A stretch of 64,000 bases of DNA from Oleisolibacter albus (lineage in GTDB: Bacteria > Pseudomonadota > Alphaproteobacteria > Azospirillales > Azospirillaceae). The stretch covers positions 1 through 64,000 of the forward strand of contig NZ_QGNJ01000016.1 in NCBI RefSeq assembly GCF_003336875.1. The letters run 5' to 3'. Made by a program: the position numbers and the translations under genes. The notes under the pieces were generated by a model that saw nothing but the letters and a program-made list of their open reading frames with translations, ran no database searches and had not been told where the DNA came from. Below are positions 11,243-22,349 of this stretch, piece after piece. The stretch's first letter is position 1. Each line of letters opens with the position of its first letter.

Positions 11243-11326
11243 CCGCGGCGGCGTCGATCCGGTTCAGGACGATGAGGGTTGAGGACGATGGCCGCGCGGC
11301 GGACGACCCCGCAGAAGGAGACCCGC

Positions 11327-11851
11327 ATGGCGGCCCCGCATCCGGCCCGATCCCCCGCCGACGACACCCCCGAAGCCGCCAAGCTGTGGGCGATGATCCG
11401 CGGCATCGACGTGGCGATGATGACCACGCTGGATGGCGACCAGCTGCGCTCCCGCCCCATGTGGTGCCTGCAGGACCGCTTCGACGGCCGGCTTTACTTC
11501 TTCACCCGCCGTTCGGCCCACAAGGTGGAGGAGGTGGAGCGCGACAGCCATGTGGGCCTGTCCTTCGCCCGGCCGGACAAGCAGGATTATGTCTCCGTTT
11601 CCGGCCGCGGCCGGGTTCTGATCGACCCGCAGCTGATCCGGGAGATGTGGCGGGAGCCGATGCGGACCTGGTTCCCCAAGGGTCTGGACGATCCCGATCT
11701 GGCCCTGCTGGCGGTGGAGGTGGAGGCGGCGGAGTACTGGGACAGCCCGTCGTCCGCCATGGTGCATCTGTATGGCTACGCCAAGGCGGCCCTGACCGGC
11801 CAGCCGCCCCACCCCGGTGAGAACCGCAAGCTGGATTTCGATCGGGCCTGA
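11327..11851 (+). CDS. Pyridoxamine 5'-phosphate oxidase-fold protein (general stress protein 26-like)
   Basis: A 174-residue split-barrel flavin-binding protein of the general stress protein 26 branch. Recognisable are the first strands (DVAMMTTLDGDQLRSRPMWC), LYFFTRRSAHKVEEVE and HVGLSFARPDKQDYVSVSGRGRVL. The C-terminal strand is SAMVHLYGYAKAALTG. The ATG at 11327 has AAGGAG 6 bases upstream. These proteins bind FMN or FAD or act as uncharacterised stress proteins. No substrate is implied. It lies 84 bases after dodecin, another flavin protein, so cotranscription is possible. Confidence 0.82.
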   Translation: MAAPHPARSPADDTPEAAKLWAMIRGIDVAMMTTLDGDQLRSRPMWCLQDRFDGRLYFFTRRSAHKVEEVERDSHVGLSFARPDKQDYVSVSGRGRVLIDPQLIREMWREPMRTWFPKGLDDPDLALLAVEVEAAEYWDSPSSAMVHLYGYAKAALTGQPPHPGENRKLDFDRA

Positions 11852-11940
11852 TCGGTCCGGGACCGGCCGGCCGGCATTTCGCGCCGACGCACCGCCCTGC
11901 CCTGCGCCGGGTGCCTTGCGCCGGCGGCGGGGGCCGCGTA

Positions 11941-13437
11941 ATGTCCGGCCCCATGTCCCAGGACAAGATCGATCCCCTAGACCCGGGGGCCGGCGATGAC
12001 GCCGCCGCCGGGACCGATGCCGAGTCCGGTGAGCGCATTGCCAAGCGCCTCGCCCGGGCCGGTGTGTGTTCCCGCCGCGATGCCGAGCGCTGGATCGCCG
12101 AAGGCCGCGTCTCGGTCAACGGACGCCGGCTGGACAGCCCGGCGGTGCTGGTCCGCCCCGGCGACCGCATCAGCGTGGACGGCACGGCGATCCCGGAGCC
12201 GGAGCCGACGCGCGTCTGGCGCTATCACAAGCCCGCCGGGCTGGTGACCACGGCCCGCGACGAGAAGGGCCGTCCGACGGTGTTCGAGCGTCTGCCCCCC
12301 GATCTGCCGCGGGTGGTGTCGGTGGGGCGGCTGGACCTCAGCTCCGAAGGGTTGCTGCTGCTGACCAATGACGGGGCGCTGGCCCGGCATCTGGAGCTGC
12401 CCAGCAATGCCTGGCTGCGGCGGTACCGTGTGCGTGTCCATGGTGTCCCGACGGCGGAGCAGCTGCACCGGCTGGCCGACGGCATCTTCATCGACGGGGT
12501 GGAGTACGGCCCCATCGAGGCCGAGCTGGACCGCAGCATCGGCGCCAATTCCTGGCTGACCGTGGGCCTGCGCGAGGGCAAGAACCGCGAGGTGCGCCGG
12601 GTGATGGAGCATCTGGGGCTGCCGGTCAGCCGTCTGATCCGCATCGCCTATGGCCCGTTCCAGCTGGGCAAGCTGGACCGCGGCGGCGTGGAGGAGATCC
12701 CCCGCCGGGTGCTGCGCGACCAGTTGCCCGCCTTCTTCCCCAAGGACGAGCCGCGCTCCCCCGCCCCCGCCGGGGGCGGGCCGCGTCTGCGCTATGACCG
12801 GCTGCCCAAGGCGCTGGCCGCCGCCGCTCCCAGTTCGGCCACCAAGGGGGCCGCCGGCAAGGAGACCAGGGAGCCCAAGCCGGCGGCCCCGTCCGCCCGC
12901 ACGGCTCGGCTGACGGCGGAGAGACTGCTGGATGGCGGCGCGCGGCGCGGCACGGACCGCCGGCCACAGCGCCCGGCGGCCGCGCCTCCGGTGACGGAGC
13001 AGCCGGCAGCACCGCCACGGGGCCGCAAACCCCTGACCCCGGCGCAGGCCCGGGCCGAGGCCCTGGCCCGCAGCATGGATGCCGCGCTGGACCGGCTGGG
13101 CCGCGATGGCGACGCGGATGAACAGGGCGGGAAGCGGTCCCCGTCCAAGCGGCCGCGCCCCGCCGGCGGCCTGAAACAGGCGGCCCCGAAAGGCCCGGAG
13201 GCGAAACGGGCCGGAACGAAGCGCACCGGTCCCAAGGCGACTGGCGCCAAGGCCGCCGGCCCCCAGACGGCTGGCCCGAAACGCGAGGCCCGGACGACGG
13301 ATGCGCCGGCCGGCGCCGGACGCAAGCCGGGCGGCAGGACGGCGCGTCCCGGCAGCAGCACGTCCCGGGGTGGACCGGGCCAGGGGGCGTCAGCGGGTGG
13401 TCCGCGCGGAGGCAAGGGTGCGGATCGTCGGCGGTAA
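11941..13437 (+). CDS. rluB: 23S rRNA pseudouridine synthase, RluB type, with long basic tail
   Basis: An S4 RNA-binding domain (IAKRLARAGVCSRRDAERWI, residues about 30-90) precedes an RsuA/RluB/E/F pseudouridine synthase domain. The catalytic aspartate is in GRLDLSSEGLLLLTND (about residue 125). RluB modifies U2605 of 23S rRNA. The catalytic part ends near residue 290. Some 200 further residues are low complexity, rich in Ala, Pro, Lys, Arg and Gly (KxxGPK-type repeats). Start choice is 11941 or 11953 (both ATG). The 3' end overlaps rsmD by 20 bases, so two rRNA-modifying enzymes are coupled. Confidence 0.88.
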   Translation: MSGPMSQDKIDPLDPGAGDDAAAGTDAESGERIAKRLARAGVCSRRDAERWIAEGRVSVNGRRLDSPAVLVRPGDRISVDGTAIPEPEPTRVWRYHKPAGLVTTARDEKGRPTVFERLPPDLPRVVSVGRLDLSSEGLLLLTNDGALARHLELPSNAWLRRYRVRVHGVPTAEQLHRLADGIFIDGVEYGPIEAELDRSIGANSWLTVGLREGKNREVRRVMEHLGLPVSRLIRIAYGPFQLGKLDRGGVEEIPRRVLRDQLPAFFPKDEPRSPAPAGGGPRLRYDRLPKALAAAAPSSATKGAAGKETREPKPAAPSARTARLTAERLLDGGARRGTDRRPQRPAAAPPVTEQPAAPPRGRKPLTPAQARAEALARSMDAALDRLGRDGDADEQGGKRSPSKRPRPAGGLKQAAPKGPEAKRAGTKRTGPKATGAKAAGPQTAGPKREARTTDAPAGAGRKPGGRTARPGSSTSRGGPGQGASAGGPRGGKGADRRR

Positions 13438-13975
13438 GCATCGCGGCCGGCGGATCGAGGCGCCGAGCGGACGCGATGTCCGCCCCACCTCCGACCGGAC
13501 GCGCGAAAGCCTGTTCAACATCCTGGCCCATGCCGACTGGGGCGTGGCGCTTGAAGGGGCCGTGGTGCTGGACGCCTTCTGCGGCACCGGCGCCCTGGCG
13601 CTGGAGGCGCTGTCGCGCGGCGCGGCCCGGGCCCTGTTCCTGGACCGTGCCCGGCCATCCCTGGACATGGCGCGGCGCAACGCCGACCTGTTGGGGGAGA
13701 CGGCCGCCTGCCGCTTCGTGCTGGGCGACGCGGTGAAGCCGCCGCCGGCCCCCACCGCCGCCGATCTGGCCTTCCTCGACCCGCCCTATGCCCAGGATCT
13801 GGCGCCGCCGGCCCTGAGCGGGCTGAATGCCGCGGGCTGGCTGGCCGCCGGCGGGCTGGCCTGTGTGGAGGTGGGCGACCGCGACCCCTTCACCCCGCCG
13901 CCGGGCTTCACCCTGCTGGATGAGCGGCGCTACAGCCAGGCTAGGCTGCTGTTCCTGCGCGCCGGCGCTGCCTAG
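13418..13975 (+). CDS. rsmD: 16S rRNA (guanine(966)-N2)-methyltransferase RsmD
   Basis: A 185-residue SAM-dependent methyltransferase that methylates G966 of 16S rRNA. Visible are the family start VRIVGGKHRGRRIEAP, the RPTSDRTRESLFNIL block, the SAM-binding VLDAFCGTGALALEAL and the catalytic DPPY. The start is GTG 13418 with GGAGG 5 bases upstream, inside the last codons of rluB. The longer frame upstream is simply the rluB tail in another phase. Length is normal. Confidence 0.92.
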   Translation: MRIVGGKHRGRRIEAPSGRDVRPTSDRTRESLFNILAHADWGVALEGAVVLDAFCGTGALALEALSRGAARALFLDRARPSLDMARRNADLLGETAACRFVLGDAVKPPPAPTAADLAFLDPPYAQDLAPPALSGLNAAGWLAAGGLACVEVGDRDPFTPPPGFTLLDERRYSQARLLFLRAGAA

Positions 13976-14085
13976 CCCGGACCGCCCGCCGGGATGGTTT
14001 CATCCGCCCTTTCCCGTATCGCGGGAAGTGCTAGGCTTTCCCTACCCAAATGGGTGTTTCCCGTCAAAAGGACAGGAGAGCCAGC

Positions 14086-14550
14086 ATGACCACGATTTCC
14101 GGCGGCGGCACCATGGCCGCCAGCCAGACTCTCGGATCGTCCGCATTGTCAGGCCGTTCGGGCGGTGACCGTGCAACCATCGCCGCCGGCATCGCCCAGG
14201 CGGAGGCGCGTATCGATCTGCTGCGCAAGGAACAGGACCAGCTGGAGATCCAGGCGCGCAGGGCCCTCAAACCCGACGAGAAGGCCGCCGCGGACACCAG
14301 ACTGGCCAAGAAGAAGAAAGAGCTGGTGGAGGAACAGAAGCGCCTCGAACAGTTGCATCTGGCGCTGAAGCAGGCCGGCGGCGATGGCGCCGATGAAGGC
14401 CGTGCCGCCCTGACACGCCTGGATCTCGACGGGCTGACCGCCCAGCGGCAGGAGGAAAACCAGCAGCGGCGTCTGGCCCAAGGCCTGCCAACCGCTGCCG
14501 CCGCACCGACGGCAGGCTATAGCCGCATCACGCTGAACATGAAGGTCTGA
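14086..14550 (+). CDS. Uncharacterised coiled-coil protein
   Basis: I do not recognise this 154-residue protein. After a Gly/Ser-rich start, residues about 30-100 form one long charged coiled coil (ARIDLLRKEQDQLEIQARR, then KKKKELVEEQKRLEQLHLAL). The tail carries QRQEENQQRRLAQ and ends YSRITLNMKV. No signal peptide or membrane segment is seen. The ATG at 14086 has AGGAG about 8 bases upstream, and codon use is the normal high-GC pattern, so it is probably expressed. The ending resembles small surface- or flagella-associated proteins only vaguely. Confidence 0.65.
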   Translation: MTTISGGGTMAASQTLGSSALSGRSGGDRATIAAGIAQAEARIDLLRKEQDQLEIQARRALKPDEKAAADTRLAKKKKELVEEQKRLEQLHLALKQAGGDGADEGRAALTRLDLDGLTAQRQEENQQRRLAQGLPTAAAAPTAGYSRITLNMKV

Positions 14551-14653
14551 GCCGCTAATTGCCGAAGGGGACAGGTCCGTAACCACCGGCTCCCTTGCCC
14601 CATGTCCGCCCGGATGAGCGCCGGGACGGGCACAGGGACGGGTGCCGGGACTC

Positions 14654-15175
14654 TCAGCCGGGCGTGTCGGTGTTGCCGGTGGCGGTGCGGGCCGGGTCGG
14701 CCGTGGCGGGCTCGGCGCAGATGGCGCTGACCTTGACCCAGCCGCCATATTCGGTGGCCGGCGCCCCCTCGGTTCCGGCCAGCATGCGGTTGCGGATCAG
14801 CCAATGGTCGCCCCGATCCTCCGCCACCGTGTCGAACCCGGACACGGCGGCGGGCGCCTGGGTCATGCCATAGGTCACCGGCGTGGCATAGGCCCGCGGC
14901 TCCAGGCCGGCGGCACAGCTGGGCTTGGGCACCTGCGTGTTGGGCTTCACCCAGTCCAGGACCCGGTAAAAATTGGCCGACGGGCGCTCATCGATGGACC
15001 CGTCCAGCACGGCCGTGCGCTCGGTGGCCGGGTCCAGCGGCGCCATCAGCGCCTCCTGCGTCGGTGCCGGCCCGTTCAGCAAAACAGCCTGCCGGTCCCC
15101 TGCCTGTTGGGCCGTGGCGGTCAGGGGCAGCCCGGCGGCCAGCGCCAGCCCGGCCAGAAGCATCATCTTGGTCAT
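14654..15175 (-). CDS. Secreted protein of unknown function
   Basis: A 173-residue protein starting MTKMMLLAGLALAAGLPLTATAQ, a clear Sec signal peptide with cleavage after ATA-QA near residue 23, so probably periplasmic. The mature part has two cysteines (SCAAGLEPRAYATPV and VSAICAEP) that could form a disulfide, and a central WLIRNRMLAGTEGAPATEYGGWVKV segment. I do not recognise a family. Upstream lies the second copy of the dispersed repeat. It converges with the coiled-coil gene at 14086. Confidence 0.7.
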   Translation of the reverse strand: MTKMMLLAGLALAAGLPLTATAQQAGDRQAVLLNGPAPTQEALMAPLDPATERTAVLDGSIDERPSANFYRVLDWVKPNTQVPKPSCAAGLEPRAYATPVTYGMTQAPAAVSGFDTVAEDRGDHWLIRNRMLAGTEGAPATEYGGWVKVSAICAEPATADPARTATGNTDTPG

Positions 15176-15297
15176 GGGAACGCCTTTCGTGACTGGTCGC
15201 GCGTTTCCTGTGCCAACGGCACCAAGCCGGACGGGTTCCCCGGTTCCCAGGCCGGCCACGACAATGCCCAGAAGGCGCCACGATGCGGGCCGCCGGC

Positions 15298-15380
15298 ACC
15301 CGCGGCAGGCAGGCACCCAGGGGGAACGGCGGTTTGGTCCGCTTCCCCTGGATCCTCCGCCTTCGCGGAGGATGACGCGG
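15298..15380. repeat. Dispersed palindromic intergenic element, copy 2
   Basis: This unit shares with 8164-8244 the string GGATCCTCCGCCT, the hairpin ATCCTCCGC...GCGGAGGAT (15351-15372), the GACGCGGG tail and the internal ACCCAGGGG/CCCCTGGAT arms. The left hairpin is eroded here. It lies between the secreted protein gene and mutL and leads directly into the tandem repeat. Confidence 0.7.
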
Positions 15381-15455
15381 GAGGGGGCGGAGGATGACGC
15401 GGGAAGGGCCGGAGGGAGACGCGGGAGGGGCCGGAGGATGACGCGGACAAAGAAC
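15368..15455. repeat. 22-bp tandem repeat, about four units
   Basis: Units start at 15368, 15390, 15412 and 15434, each beginning GAGGATGACGCGGGA or a one- or two-base variant. The first unit is the right end of the palindromic element, which suggests the array grew by duplication of that end. The last unit decays after GACGCGG. Confidence 0.85.
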
Positions 15456-15573
15456 GAAAGGTGAGGCCGGAAACGCTGCGGAGACGGCGCGGCAAAGGGA
15501 CGGGCGCGGCAACCAATGCCGGGCCGCAGTAGCCGGGCCGCAGTAGCCGGGCCGCGGGCGTGGGGCGCGCGTC

Positions 15574-17445
15574 CTAGCGGCGGCCGAACAGGCGCTCGAT
15601 GTCGGCCAGCTTCAGCTCCACATAGGTGGGGCGGCCGTGGTTGCACTGGCCGCTGTGGGGCGTGGCTTCCATCTGGCGCAAGAGGGCGTTCATCTCGTCA
15701 ACATTCATCGGCCGGCCGGCGCGGACCGAGCCGTGGCAGGCCATGCGGCTGCAGATGGCCTCCAGCTTCTCCTTCAGGGCCAGGGCGTCGCCCAGTTCCG
15801 CCAGCTCGTCGGCGATGTCCTGCACCAGCCCGCGGATATCGGCGCGCGCGCCCAGCAGGGCCGGCACCTCGCGCACGACGACGGCGCCCTCGCCGAAGGG
15901 TTCCAGCGCCAGCCCCAGCTCGGCCAGCTCGTCGGAGCGGTCGGCCACGCGGGCGGCGTCGGCCGGGTCCATCTCCACCACCTCCGGGATCAGCAGCACC
16001 TGCCGCTTGACCGTGCCGCCCAGCAACTCGTCCTTGACCCGCTCATAGACCAGCCGCTCATGGGCGGCGTGCTGATCGACGATGACAATGCCGTCCGCGG
16101 TCTGGGCCACGATGTAGGTGGTGTGCAGCTGCGCCCGCGCCGCGCCCAGGGGGAACTGCGGCGGCGGCCCGGCTTCCGGCGCCATGGCGAGGGCCGGCAC
16201 CTCCTCGGCCCGGGCGGCCGGGGTGAAGCCGGCGGCGGGGGAAGACGCGGTCAGGGCGGGCATCGGCCCGGGCATGGCCGGGCCGAGGGGGGCCTGGAAG
16301 ACCAGCGCGGCCTCGGCCAGATGGCGCGGCGGGGGCTCAGGCGCACGCGGCTGCCAGAGGAGCCCCGTCTGCGGCGCGGCGGGGGCGATCCGCGGCGTCA
16401 GGCTGGCCAGCGTGTCCTGGGCCACGGTGGTGCTGGCCCGGTGCCCGGCGGCGGCAAGCGCATGGCGCAGGGCGCCGACGATGAGGCCGCGCACCAGCGC
16501 CTGGTCGCGGAACCGCACCTCGGTCTTGGCCGGATGGACATTGACGTCCACCTCCACCGGGTCGATGTCCAGGAACAGGGCCAGCACCGGATGCCGGTCG
16601 CGGGCCAGGAAATCGGCATAGGCGCCGCGCACGGCCCCCACCATCAGCCGGTCCTTGACCGGGCGGCCATTGACGAACAGGTACTGTCCCGCTGCCGTGG
16701 CCTTGTTGTAGGTGGGCAGGCCGATATGGCCGGTCAGGCGCACCCCCGCCCGTTCCGCCGCCACCGGAATGGCGTTGTCCTGGAACTCCCGCCCCAGCAG
16801 GGCGCCCAGGCGGGCCAGCCGCGCATCGAGAAGATCACCGTTGCAGGCCGACAGGCGCAGTGGCGAACGCCCCTCGTCGGTGACGGTGAAGGCCACGCCG
16901 GGATGGGCCATGGCCAGCCGCTCCACCACATCGCGGGCGTGCTCGGTCTCGGTGCGGCTGCTTTTCAGGAACTTCAGCCGGGCCGGGGTGGCATAGAACA
17001 GGTCGCGCACCTCCACCCGCGTGCCCGGCCCGCCGGCCGCCGGCGCCACTGGCGCCTTGGCCCCGCCCTCCACCGTGATGGCCGAGGCATGGTCGGCCTC
17101 GCGCGGGCGGCTGGTGATGGTCAGACGGCTGACGGCGCCGATGCTGGGCAGCGCCTCGCCGCGGAAGCCCAGGCTGCGGATATGGGTCAGGTCGTCATCG
17201 GGCAGCTTGCTGGTGGCGTGGCGCTCCACCGCCAGCTCCAGCTGTTCCGGCACCATGCCGCAGCCATCATCGGCCACACAGAGCAGGGCCTTGCCGCCAT
17301 CGCGCAGGGTCACGTCGATACGGGTGGCCCCGGCATCCAGCGCGTTCTCCACCAGCTCCTTCACGGCGGCGGCCGGCCGCTCCACCACCTCGCCGGCGGC
17401 GATCTGGTTGACCAGGGTATCGGGAAGGCGGCGGATCGTGGGCAT
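15574..17445 (-). CDS. mutL: DNA mismatch repair protein MutL (endonuclease type)
   Basis: A 623-residue protein with the GHL ATPase at the N-terminus: [30 protein letters not shown], and [25 protein letters not shown] Pro/Ala-rich linker spans about 330-430. The C-terminal dimerisation domain carries the metal-binding endonuclease motif [12 protein letters not shown] (about residue 455), ACHGSVRAG and a final CNHGRPT. This type nicks DNA itself, as expected in bacteria without MutH. It acts with MutS in post-replicative repair. Length is typical. The start MPTIRRLP is the conserved one. Confidence 0.95.
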   Translation of the reverse strand: MPTIRRLPDTLVNQIAAGEVVERPAAAVKELVENALDAGATRIDVTLRDGGKALLCVADDGCGMVPEQLELAVERHATSKLPDDDLTHIRSLGFRGEALPSIGAVSRLTITSRPREADHASAITVEGGAKAPVAPAAGGPGTRVEVRDLFYATPARLKFLKSSRTETEHARDVVERLAMAHPGVAFTVTDEGRSPLRLSACNGDLLDARLARLGALLGREFQDNAIPVAAERAGVRLTGHIGLPTYNKATAAGQYLFVNGRPVKDRLMVGAVRGAYADFLARDRHPVLALFLDIDPVEVDVNVHPAKTEVRFRDQALVRGLIVGALRHALAAAGHRASTTVAQDTLASLTPRIAPAAPQTGLLWQPRAPEPPPRHLAEAALVFQAPLGPAMPGPMPALTASSPAAGFTPAARAEEVPALAMAPEAGPPPQFPLGAARAQLHTTYIVAQTADGIVIVDQHAAHERLVYERVKDELLGGTVKRQVLLIPEVVEMDPADAARVADRSDELAELGLALEPFGEGAVVVREVPALLGARADIRGLVQDIADELAELGDALALKEKLEAICSRMACHGSVRAGRPMNVDEMNALLRQMEATPHSGQCNHGRPTYVELKLADIERLFGRR

Positions 17446-17506
17446 AGCCCCTATCTAGCAAGGAATGGGGGCGTATTCCAGATGGGGACGCAAGGGATTG
17501 TGGAGG

Positions 17507-18796
17507 TCAGCCATCGCGGCGGGACAGTCCCGTCGCTTCCTCCAGCTGCATCCGGGTCACGCGGGTGCCGGTGAGCGTGGCCCCGGCCAGATTGGTGCCG
17601 CGCAGATCGGCGCTGCGCAGATCGGCATAGGCCAGATCGGCCCCCGACAGATCGGCCCGGCGCAGCTTGGCTCCGGACAGGTCGGCGTAGCGCAGCTTGG
17701 CCCCGGTAAGATCGGCGGCGACAAGACGGGTGTCGCTGATCTTGAGATAGTCGAGCGAGGCTCCCACCAGACGGGCGTTGCCGAGATTGGCCCCGGCCAG
17801 GCTGGCGCCGCGCAGATCGGCCGCCGACAGGTCGGCGCCGCGGAAGTCGCCATTCTGCAACTGCCCGACCTGGATCTGCGCCCCGCTGAGATCGACGCCG
17901 CAGAAGACCGCCCCCATGGCGACCAGCCGGGTCAGGCAGGCCCGCGACAACCCATCAGCCCCGCGCAGATCCACCCCCGACAGGTCCAGCGCCGCTCCGG
18001 AATGACCGGCGGAGCCGACCCAGTCCGCATGCAGCCGCAGCAGCTCGTGCAGTGGATGCGGCAGGTCCGCCAGCGGCCGCCCGGCCGGCTTGTCGGTCAG
18101 GGCGCCGGTCATGTCGGCGCCGGCCAGTTCGGTCAGGGTCAGGGTGGCGCCGGTCAACACCGCCCCACGCAGCGACGCCCCGCGCACATCGGCGCCCGAC
18201 ATGTCCGCCCCCTCCAGGATGGCGCCGTTGAGGGTGGCGTTGCGCAGATTGGCCCGCATCAGCTTGGTGCCGCGCATGATGGCGTCGGTGAAGTCCGTAT
18301 GCATGGCCATGGCACCGGACAGGCGGGCATCGGTCAGGTTGGCACTGGACAGATCGGCCCCCTGCATGTCGGAGGGCGTGGCTTCCACCACCAGGAAGCG
18401 CAGCGACCCGTCGCGCTCCTTCTCCGCCAGGGACCCGTCGCGCAGGTCGGCACTCAGCAGATTGGCGCCGGTCAGGTTGCAGGCCTTGAGGCAGGCGCCG
18501 CGCAGATCGGCCTTGACCAGGGAGGCCCGGTACAGATTGGCCTGGCGCAGGTCGCAGCTGAAGAGGACGGCGCAATCCAGGATGCACTCGCGCAGGTTGG
18601 CGCCCATCAGCACGCTGCCGGTGAAGTCGGCATGGGCCAGATCACGCCCGGTGAGATCGAGGCCGGACAGATCATGGAAGGCCAGATTGGCCCGCGCTCC
18701 GCCCATGCGGGCATTGCGGAACATCTCATGCCGCCGGACGATCTGGTTCAACTGGTCCTGGGTAATGCGGACCAGCGGTCGCTTCTCAAGGGTCAT
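17507..18796 (-). CDS. Pentapeptide-repeat protein
   Basis: A 429-residue protein made largely of A(D/N)LxX pentapeptide repeats, which fold as a right-handed quadrilateral beta helix. Repeats run from about residue 30 to 260 and again from 290 to 420. A non-repeat interruption (PAGRPLADLPHPLHELLRLHADWVG) lies between them. The first 25 residues (RITQDQLNQIVRRHEMF) form an N-terminal helix. No signal peptide or membrane segment is seen. Some family members protect DNA gyrase or act in signalling, but most have no known role. The start at 18796 drops a Gly/Arg-rich upstream extension. Confidence 0.85.
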   Translation of the reverse strand: MTLEKRPLVRITQDQLNQIVRRHEMFRNARMGGARANLAFHDLSGLDLTGRDLAHADFTGSVLMGANLRECILDCAVLFSCDLRQANLYRASLVKADLRGACLKACNLTGANLLSADLRDGSLAEKERDGSLRFLVVEATPSDMQGADLSSANLTDARLSGAMAMHTDFTDAIMRGTKLMRANLRNATLNGAILEGADMSGADVRGASLRGAVLTGATLTLTELAGADMTGALTDKPAGRPLADLPHPLHELLRLHADWVGSAGHSGAALDLSGVDLRGADGLSRACLTRLVAMGAVFCGVDLSGAQIQVGQLQNGDFRGADLSAADLRGASLAGANLGNARLVGASLDYLKISDTRLVAADLTGAKLRYADLSGAKLRRADLSGADLAYADLRSADLRGTNLAGATLTGTRVTRMQLEEATGLSRRDG

Positions 18797-18965
18797 CCCG
18801 GCTCCATCGCTCCACCGCCCCGTCTTCCGTATCCGGGACCCGCGTCCGCAATGGCCGGCCCCGCCCACGGCCGCAGGCATGCTGGAGTATCCTTGAGTCT
18901 ATCACCCCGGTCGGCGCGGTGCCAAGCACACGACGCCCCACCAAAAGGTTGTCCGGCCACCAGGA

Positions 18966-19853
18966 TCAGGCCATCCGTGTCCACGCCGACGGCAGGGGCC
19001 GGGGCCGGTTGACCAGGGTCACCAGCACGTAGCTGATCAGCATCAGCAGGAACCAGGAGCCCATCTTGGCCGGGGAGACGGGCGCCCAGCCGCCGGCCTG
19101 ATGCGGATAGATCCAGGCACCGGCGAAGGTGCCGATATTCTCCGCCAGCCAGATGAACAGGGCCACCAGCCCGAACCCCAGCAGCAGCGGCATGCGGCGG
19201 TACGCGTTCCAGATACGGAAATGCACCCAGCAGCGGCCGAACAGCAAAGCCGCCGCCAGGAACAGGGCCCAGCGCAGGTCGGGCAGGACATGGTGGCTGA
19301 AGAAGTTGCCGTAACAGGCGGCGGCGAACAGGACCGTGGCAGCCAAGGGCGGATGCCGGGTGAAGCGGAAATCGAACAGGCGCCAGGCACGGGCGATGTA
19401 GCTGCCGACGGCGGCATACATGAAACCGGTGAACAGCGGCACACCGCCCAGCCGCAGCAGGCTGGGTTCCGGATAGATCCAGGACCCCATGGCCGTCTTG
19501 AAGAGCTCCATGCCGGTGCCGACCAGATGGAACAGGCCGATGACCACCGCCTCCTCCCGCGTTTCCAGGCGGGTGCGGATCAGAACGACCTGGAGCACCA
19601 GGGCGGCCAGGGTCAGGGCATCATAGCGGGCCAGGACGGCATCGCGGGGATAGACCAGGGACGTGCCCAGCAGCAGGGCCAGCAGCAGCCCGCCATAGAG
19701 ACAGGCCCAGGCCTGCTTCATGCCGAAGCGCAGGAATTCATAGATCGCCAGACCCAGCGGTCCCCGCGCCGCCATGGTGGCGGCAAAGACCTGCTCCCGC
19801 CCGATGAACCGGGCCAGGGCCGGCCAGGACGCTGCGCTTGACGGATGCTCCAT
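18966..19853 (-). CDS. DUF817 integral membrane protein
   Basis: A 295-residue membrane protein of the DUF817 (YoaT-like) family, function unknown. It has eight or so hydrophobic segments. Conserved blocks include LRFGMKQAWACLYGG, GTGMELFKTAMGSWIYPEP, GVPLFTGFMYAAVGSYIAR, and WLAENIGTFAGAWIYPHQ followed by KMGSWFLLMLISYVLVT. The ATG at 19853 has GGTAAGGG just upstream. The repeated GSWIYP/GAWIYP motifs suggest an internal duplication. It is transcribed apart from its neighbours. Confidence 0.85.
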   Translation of the reverse strand: MEHPSSAASWPALARFIGREQVFAATMAARGPLGLAIYEFLRFGMKQAWACLYGGLLLALLLGTSLVYPRDAVLARYDALTLAALVLQVVLIRTRLETREEAVVIGLFHLVGTGMELFKTAMGSWIYPEPSLLRLGGVPLFTGFMYAAVGSYIARAWRLFDFRFTRHPPLAATVLFAAACYGNFFSHHVLPDLRWALFLAAALLFGRCWVHFRIWNAYRRMPLLLGFGLVALFIWLAENIGTFAGAWIYPHQAGGWAPVSPAKMGSWFLLMLISYVLVTLVNRPRPLPSAWTRMA

Positions 19854-20096
19854 GCCCTTACCCCCGACGATCCCGCCAGAGATATCGCCGGGGTCCGGGG
19901 CGGAAAGATGGCGGCCTGTGTCACATCCGTCAGGGCGCCGTCCCTCCCCCCAGCGGCACGGCCATCGGAGCCGAGCTGTCCACAACGATCATCGGGACAG
20001 ACCAGCCTGCCCGGACAGGAACCGGTCCGCCTGGGCGGCACCGGGGCCAGCCATGGCCTTCGCGCCGCCCACCAGACCAGCCCCCTCCCCGACAGA

Positions 20097-21941
<1,845 letters not shown>

Positions 21942-22286
21942 TCAGCGGGATGATGTGCGGCGCCAGACCGGGAAGGGATGCACGGTGGCCACCGGCCCCG
22001 GCTCGCCCTGGTTCTGCGGCTGGCCCCGGTCCAGGGCGGCCACAAGTGTTTCATGCTCGTGCATCAGGCAGCGCAGGCGCGCCCACTGGACCCGGATCTC
22101 CTCCTCCAGGGCGGCGAGGCGGTCGCCGCCCTGGGATTTTGCTGCCGGGGCCGCCGCAGCCGGGGAAACGGCAAGAATTGCCGCCAGTCCCCGCTCCGAG
22201 CCAGGGCATACAGGCGGCGACGCCGCCGGCAGGGACACGGACGACGGCGAAAGGCGGCGGGTCGGACGGCTGCTGGGATCGAACAA
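21942..22286 (-). CDS. Small hypothetical protein with C-terminal helix
   Basis: I do not recognise this protein of about 114 residues. The second half (AALEEEIRVQWARLRCLMHEHETLVAALDRG) is a charged amphipathic helix, and its codons end almost always in G or C, as real genes here do. The first half is Ser/Pro/Ala-rich. The most likely start is TTG 22286, because GGGAGG sits 6 bases upstream. That site lies inside the terminator-like stem at 22289-22321, so either the stem controls translation or the start is a later GTG (22238). Confidence 0.5.
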   Translation of the reverse strand: MFDPSSRPTRRLSPSSVSLPAASPPVCPGSERGLAAILAVSPAAAAPAAKSQGGDRLAALEEEIRVQWARLRCLMHEHETLVAALDRGQPQNQGEPGPVATVHPFPVWRRTSSR

Positions 22287-22288
22287 AT

Positions 22289-22321
22289 TTCCCTCCCGGG
22301 TCTGGACTGCCCGGGAGGGAA
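22289..22321 (-). terminator. Terminator of the M16 peptidase pair; may also mask a ribosome-binding site
   Basis: A perfect 12-bp stem TTCCCTCCCGGG/CCCGGGAGGGAA encloses a 9-base loop. On the minus strand it follows the M16 gene stop by 29 bases and is trailed by ATTTGTT. The T-run is weak. The 3' arm contains the GGGAGG that would serve the next small gene. Confidence 0.7.
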
Positions 22322-22349
22322 GCAAGCCACATGCCAGAAAGTGGTATCC

